Assembly: GCA_946410375.1 (NCBI GenBank)
Contig: CAMKAB010000052.1
Coordinates: 1-6,407 of the forward strand
Length of the DNA: 6,407 nucleotides
Source: an uncultured Spirochaetaceae bacterium
GTDB lineage: Bacteria; Spirochaetota; Spirochaetia; Sphaerochaetales; Sphaerochaetaceae
Direction of reading: 5' to 3'
The position numbers were made by a program, and so were the translations under genes. Below the pieces are notes generated by a model, which was not told where the DNA came from, did not search any database, and saw nothing but the letters and a program-made list of their open reading frames with translations. Each line of letters starts with the position of its first letter. Positions within the stretch are counted from its first letter, which is position 1. Of this stretch, positions 5,455-6,407 are shown piece after piece.

Positions 5455-6407
5455 GCAGACTTGAAGAATTGATAAAAGGATATTGCCCGGACGGGGTGGA
5501 GTATAGGGCACTGGGAGAAGTGTGTGAGATTGGAAAAGGCATACAATACAATAAAAAGGATATGTTGGATGAGGGAATGTATCCGGTTATAAATGGTGGA
5601 ATAAATCCTTCAGGTTATATTGAAAAATTCAATGAAGACGAAAAGACAATAACAATTTCCCAGGGAGGAGCTTCAGCGGGATATGTAAATTGGCAGGATT
5701 CAAAATTTTGGGCAGGAGCTCATTGTTATGTTTTACATCCTAATGTAAAAATTATTTTGAATAGATATGTTTTTCATTTTGTAAAATCAAAAGAGTTTAT
5801 TCTACAGGAATGTCAGTATGGAGCTGGAATACCTGCATTAGCAAAAAAAACAATATCAGACTTAAGCATCCCTGTACCTCCTCTTGAGGTACAGCGTGAA
5901 ATTGTCCGGATATTGGACAATTTCACGGAGCTTACAGCGGAGCTTACAGCGGAGCTTACAGCGGAGCTTACAGCCAGGCGGAAGCAGTATGAGTATTACC
6001 GGGACGAGTTGTTGACAAGGGAAACGAAGGTTGAATCTTTTAAGTTAAAGGATTTGTGTAAATCAATCAAAGATGGAATGCATAATCTTCCAAAAATTAT
6101 GCCTGAATCAAGTGAATATCCAATATTAAGTGCTGCAAATATTTACGACAATCAGATTGATTATAACGCAAAAAGATTTGTTGATGCTGAAACATTTATT
6201 ATTGAGAATAAGCGTACAAATGTTGAAGTTGGAGATGTTTTACTTACAATCGTTGCAACGATAGGAAGGAGTGCGGTTGTAAAAGATGATAAAAAATTTT
6301 TTTTGCAAAAAAGTGTCTGCGTTTTAAAACCAAATGAAAAAATTTTGTCCGGATATTTGAAATATTATCTTGATAAAACAGAAATTCAAGATTATATGTT
6401 AGTAAAT
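5451..6407 (+). CDS. hsdS: Type I restriction-modification specificity subunit HsdS (3' end outside window)
   Basis: The frame is open for 319 codons from ATG 5451 to the right edge; full HsdS proteins are about 400 residues, so roughly 80 to 100 are missing. HsdS holds two target-recognition domains (TRDs), each reading half of a bipartite DNA site, and docks two HsdM and two HsdR. Residues 1-20 are the usual opening with CPDGVEYRALGE. TRD1 spans about 20-145 (including PVINGGINPSGY and the Gly-rich ISQGGASAGYVNW). The central conserved helix spans about 146-195: VPPLEVQREIVRILDNF, four ELTA units at 160-175, then RRKQYEYYRDELL. TRD2 starts near 198 with SFKLKDLCKSIKDG. GC is near 50% in the conserved parts and near 29% in both TRDs, suggesting modular TRD exchange. 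The target sequence cannot be predicted. hsdR probably lies beyond the right edge. Confidence 0.96.
   Translation, partial: MSRLEELIKGYCPDGVEYRALGEVCEIGKGIQYNKKDMLDEGMYPVINGGINPSGYIEKFNEDEKTITISQGGASAGYVNWQDSKFWAGAHCYVLHPNVKIILNRYVFHFVKSKEFILQECQYGAGIPALAKKTISDLSIPVPPLEVQREIVRILDNFTELTAELTAELTAELTARRKQYEYYRDELLTRETKVESFKLKDLCKSIKDGMHNLPKIMPESSEYPILSAANIYDNQIDYNAKRFVDAETFIIENKRTNVEVGDVLLTIVATIGRSAVVKDDKKFFLQKSVCVLKPNEKILSGYLKYYLDKTEIQDYMLVN
5895..5927. repeat. Perfect 13-bp inverted repeat in hsdS
   Basis: CGTGAAATTGTCC (5895-5907) and GGACAATTTCACG (5915-5927) are exact reverse complements around the 7-nt loop GGATATT. It ends one base before the 12-bp tandem array and encodes REIVRILDNFT of the central conserved region. 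It can form a stable hairpin in DNA or mRNA. Whether it serves as a recombination site is unknown. Confidence 0.9.
5928..5975 (+). repeat. Four tandem 12-bp TAEL-type repeats in hsdS
   Basis: GAGCTTACAGCG occurs at 5928, 5940 and 5952, and once more at 5964 with a final C instead of G. Each unit adds Glu-Leu-Thr-Ala (residues 160-175) to the helix linking TRD1 and TRD2. In the EcoR124 family the same TAEL repeat in two or three copies gives target spacers of six or seven bases. The 12-bp unit keeps the frame whatever the copy number, so slippage would change specificity rather than kill the gene. Confidence 0.95.

Overview
The window is bacterial chromosomal DNA with tightly packed genes, ATG starts and purine-rich Shine-Dalgarno sites. 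GC content is moderate but very uneven: some segments I counted by hand run from about 28% to 55%. The taxon cannot be fixed from sequence alone. The gene set and the repeat-rich intergenic DNA would suit a host-associated anaerobe such as a spirochaete (Treponema-like) or a low-GC Bacillota member. This is a weak inference.

Left part (1-2080): a small plus-strand gene (153-752) encodes an unrecognised protein with an N-terminal four-cysteine zinc-knuckle pattern, a long Gln/Met/Pro/Gly-rich linker and a short conserved-looking C-terminal segment. It converges on a minus-strand gene (803-2074) for a polytopic ArsB/NhaD-type (ion transporter superfamily) permease. Immediately upstream of the permease, about 2095-2400 is a repeat-rich intergenic block containing two 75-bp direct repeats (71/75 identical) and several small inverted repeats. 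Open frames through this block make the permease look 60 residues longer than it probably is.

Right part (2570-6407): a type I restriction-modification locus. hsdM (2570-4183) is intact. hsdS starts at 5451 and runs off the right edge after 319 codons. The restriction subunit HsdR is not in the window. Between hsdM and hsdS lie a decayed DUF1016/YhcG-like nuclease gene with an internal stop, about 260 bp of unassigned DNA, and an apparently intact Abi-family gene (4746-5420) with a HEPN RNase motif (RNRVSH). The locus therefore reads as a small defence cluster inserted into a type I operon.

Most interesting signals: hsdS carries four in-frame tandem copies of a 12-bp unit encoding Glu-Leu-Thr-Ala (the TAEL repeat known from the EcoR124 family, where copy number sets target spacer length). 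These are immediately preceded by a perfect 13-bp inverted repeat. The Abi gene carries a C7A7 homopolymer run upstream of its catalytic motif. Together they suggest a defence cluster whose specificity and on/off state could both vary by replication slippage. The slippage is inferred, not seen.
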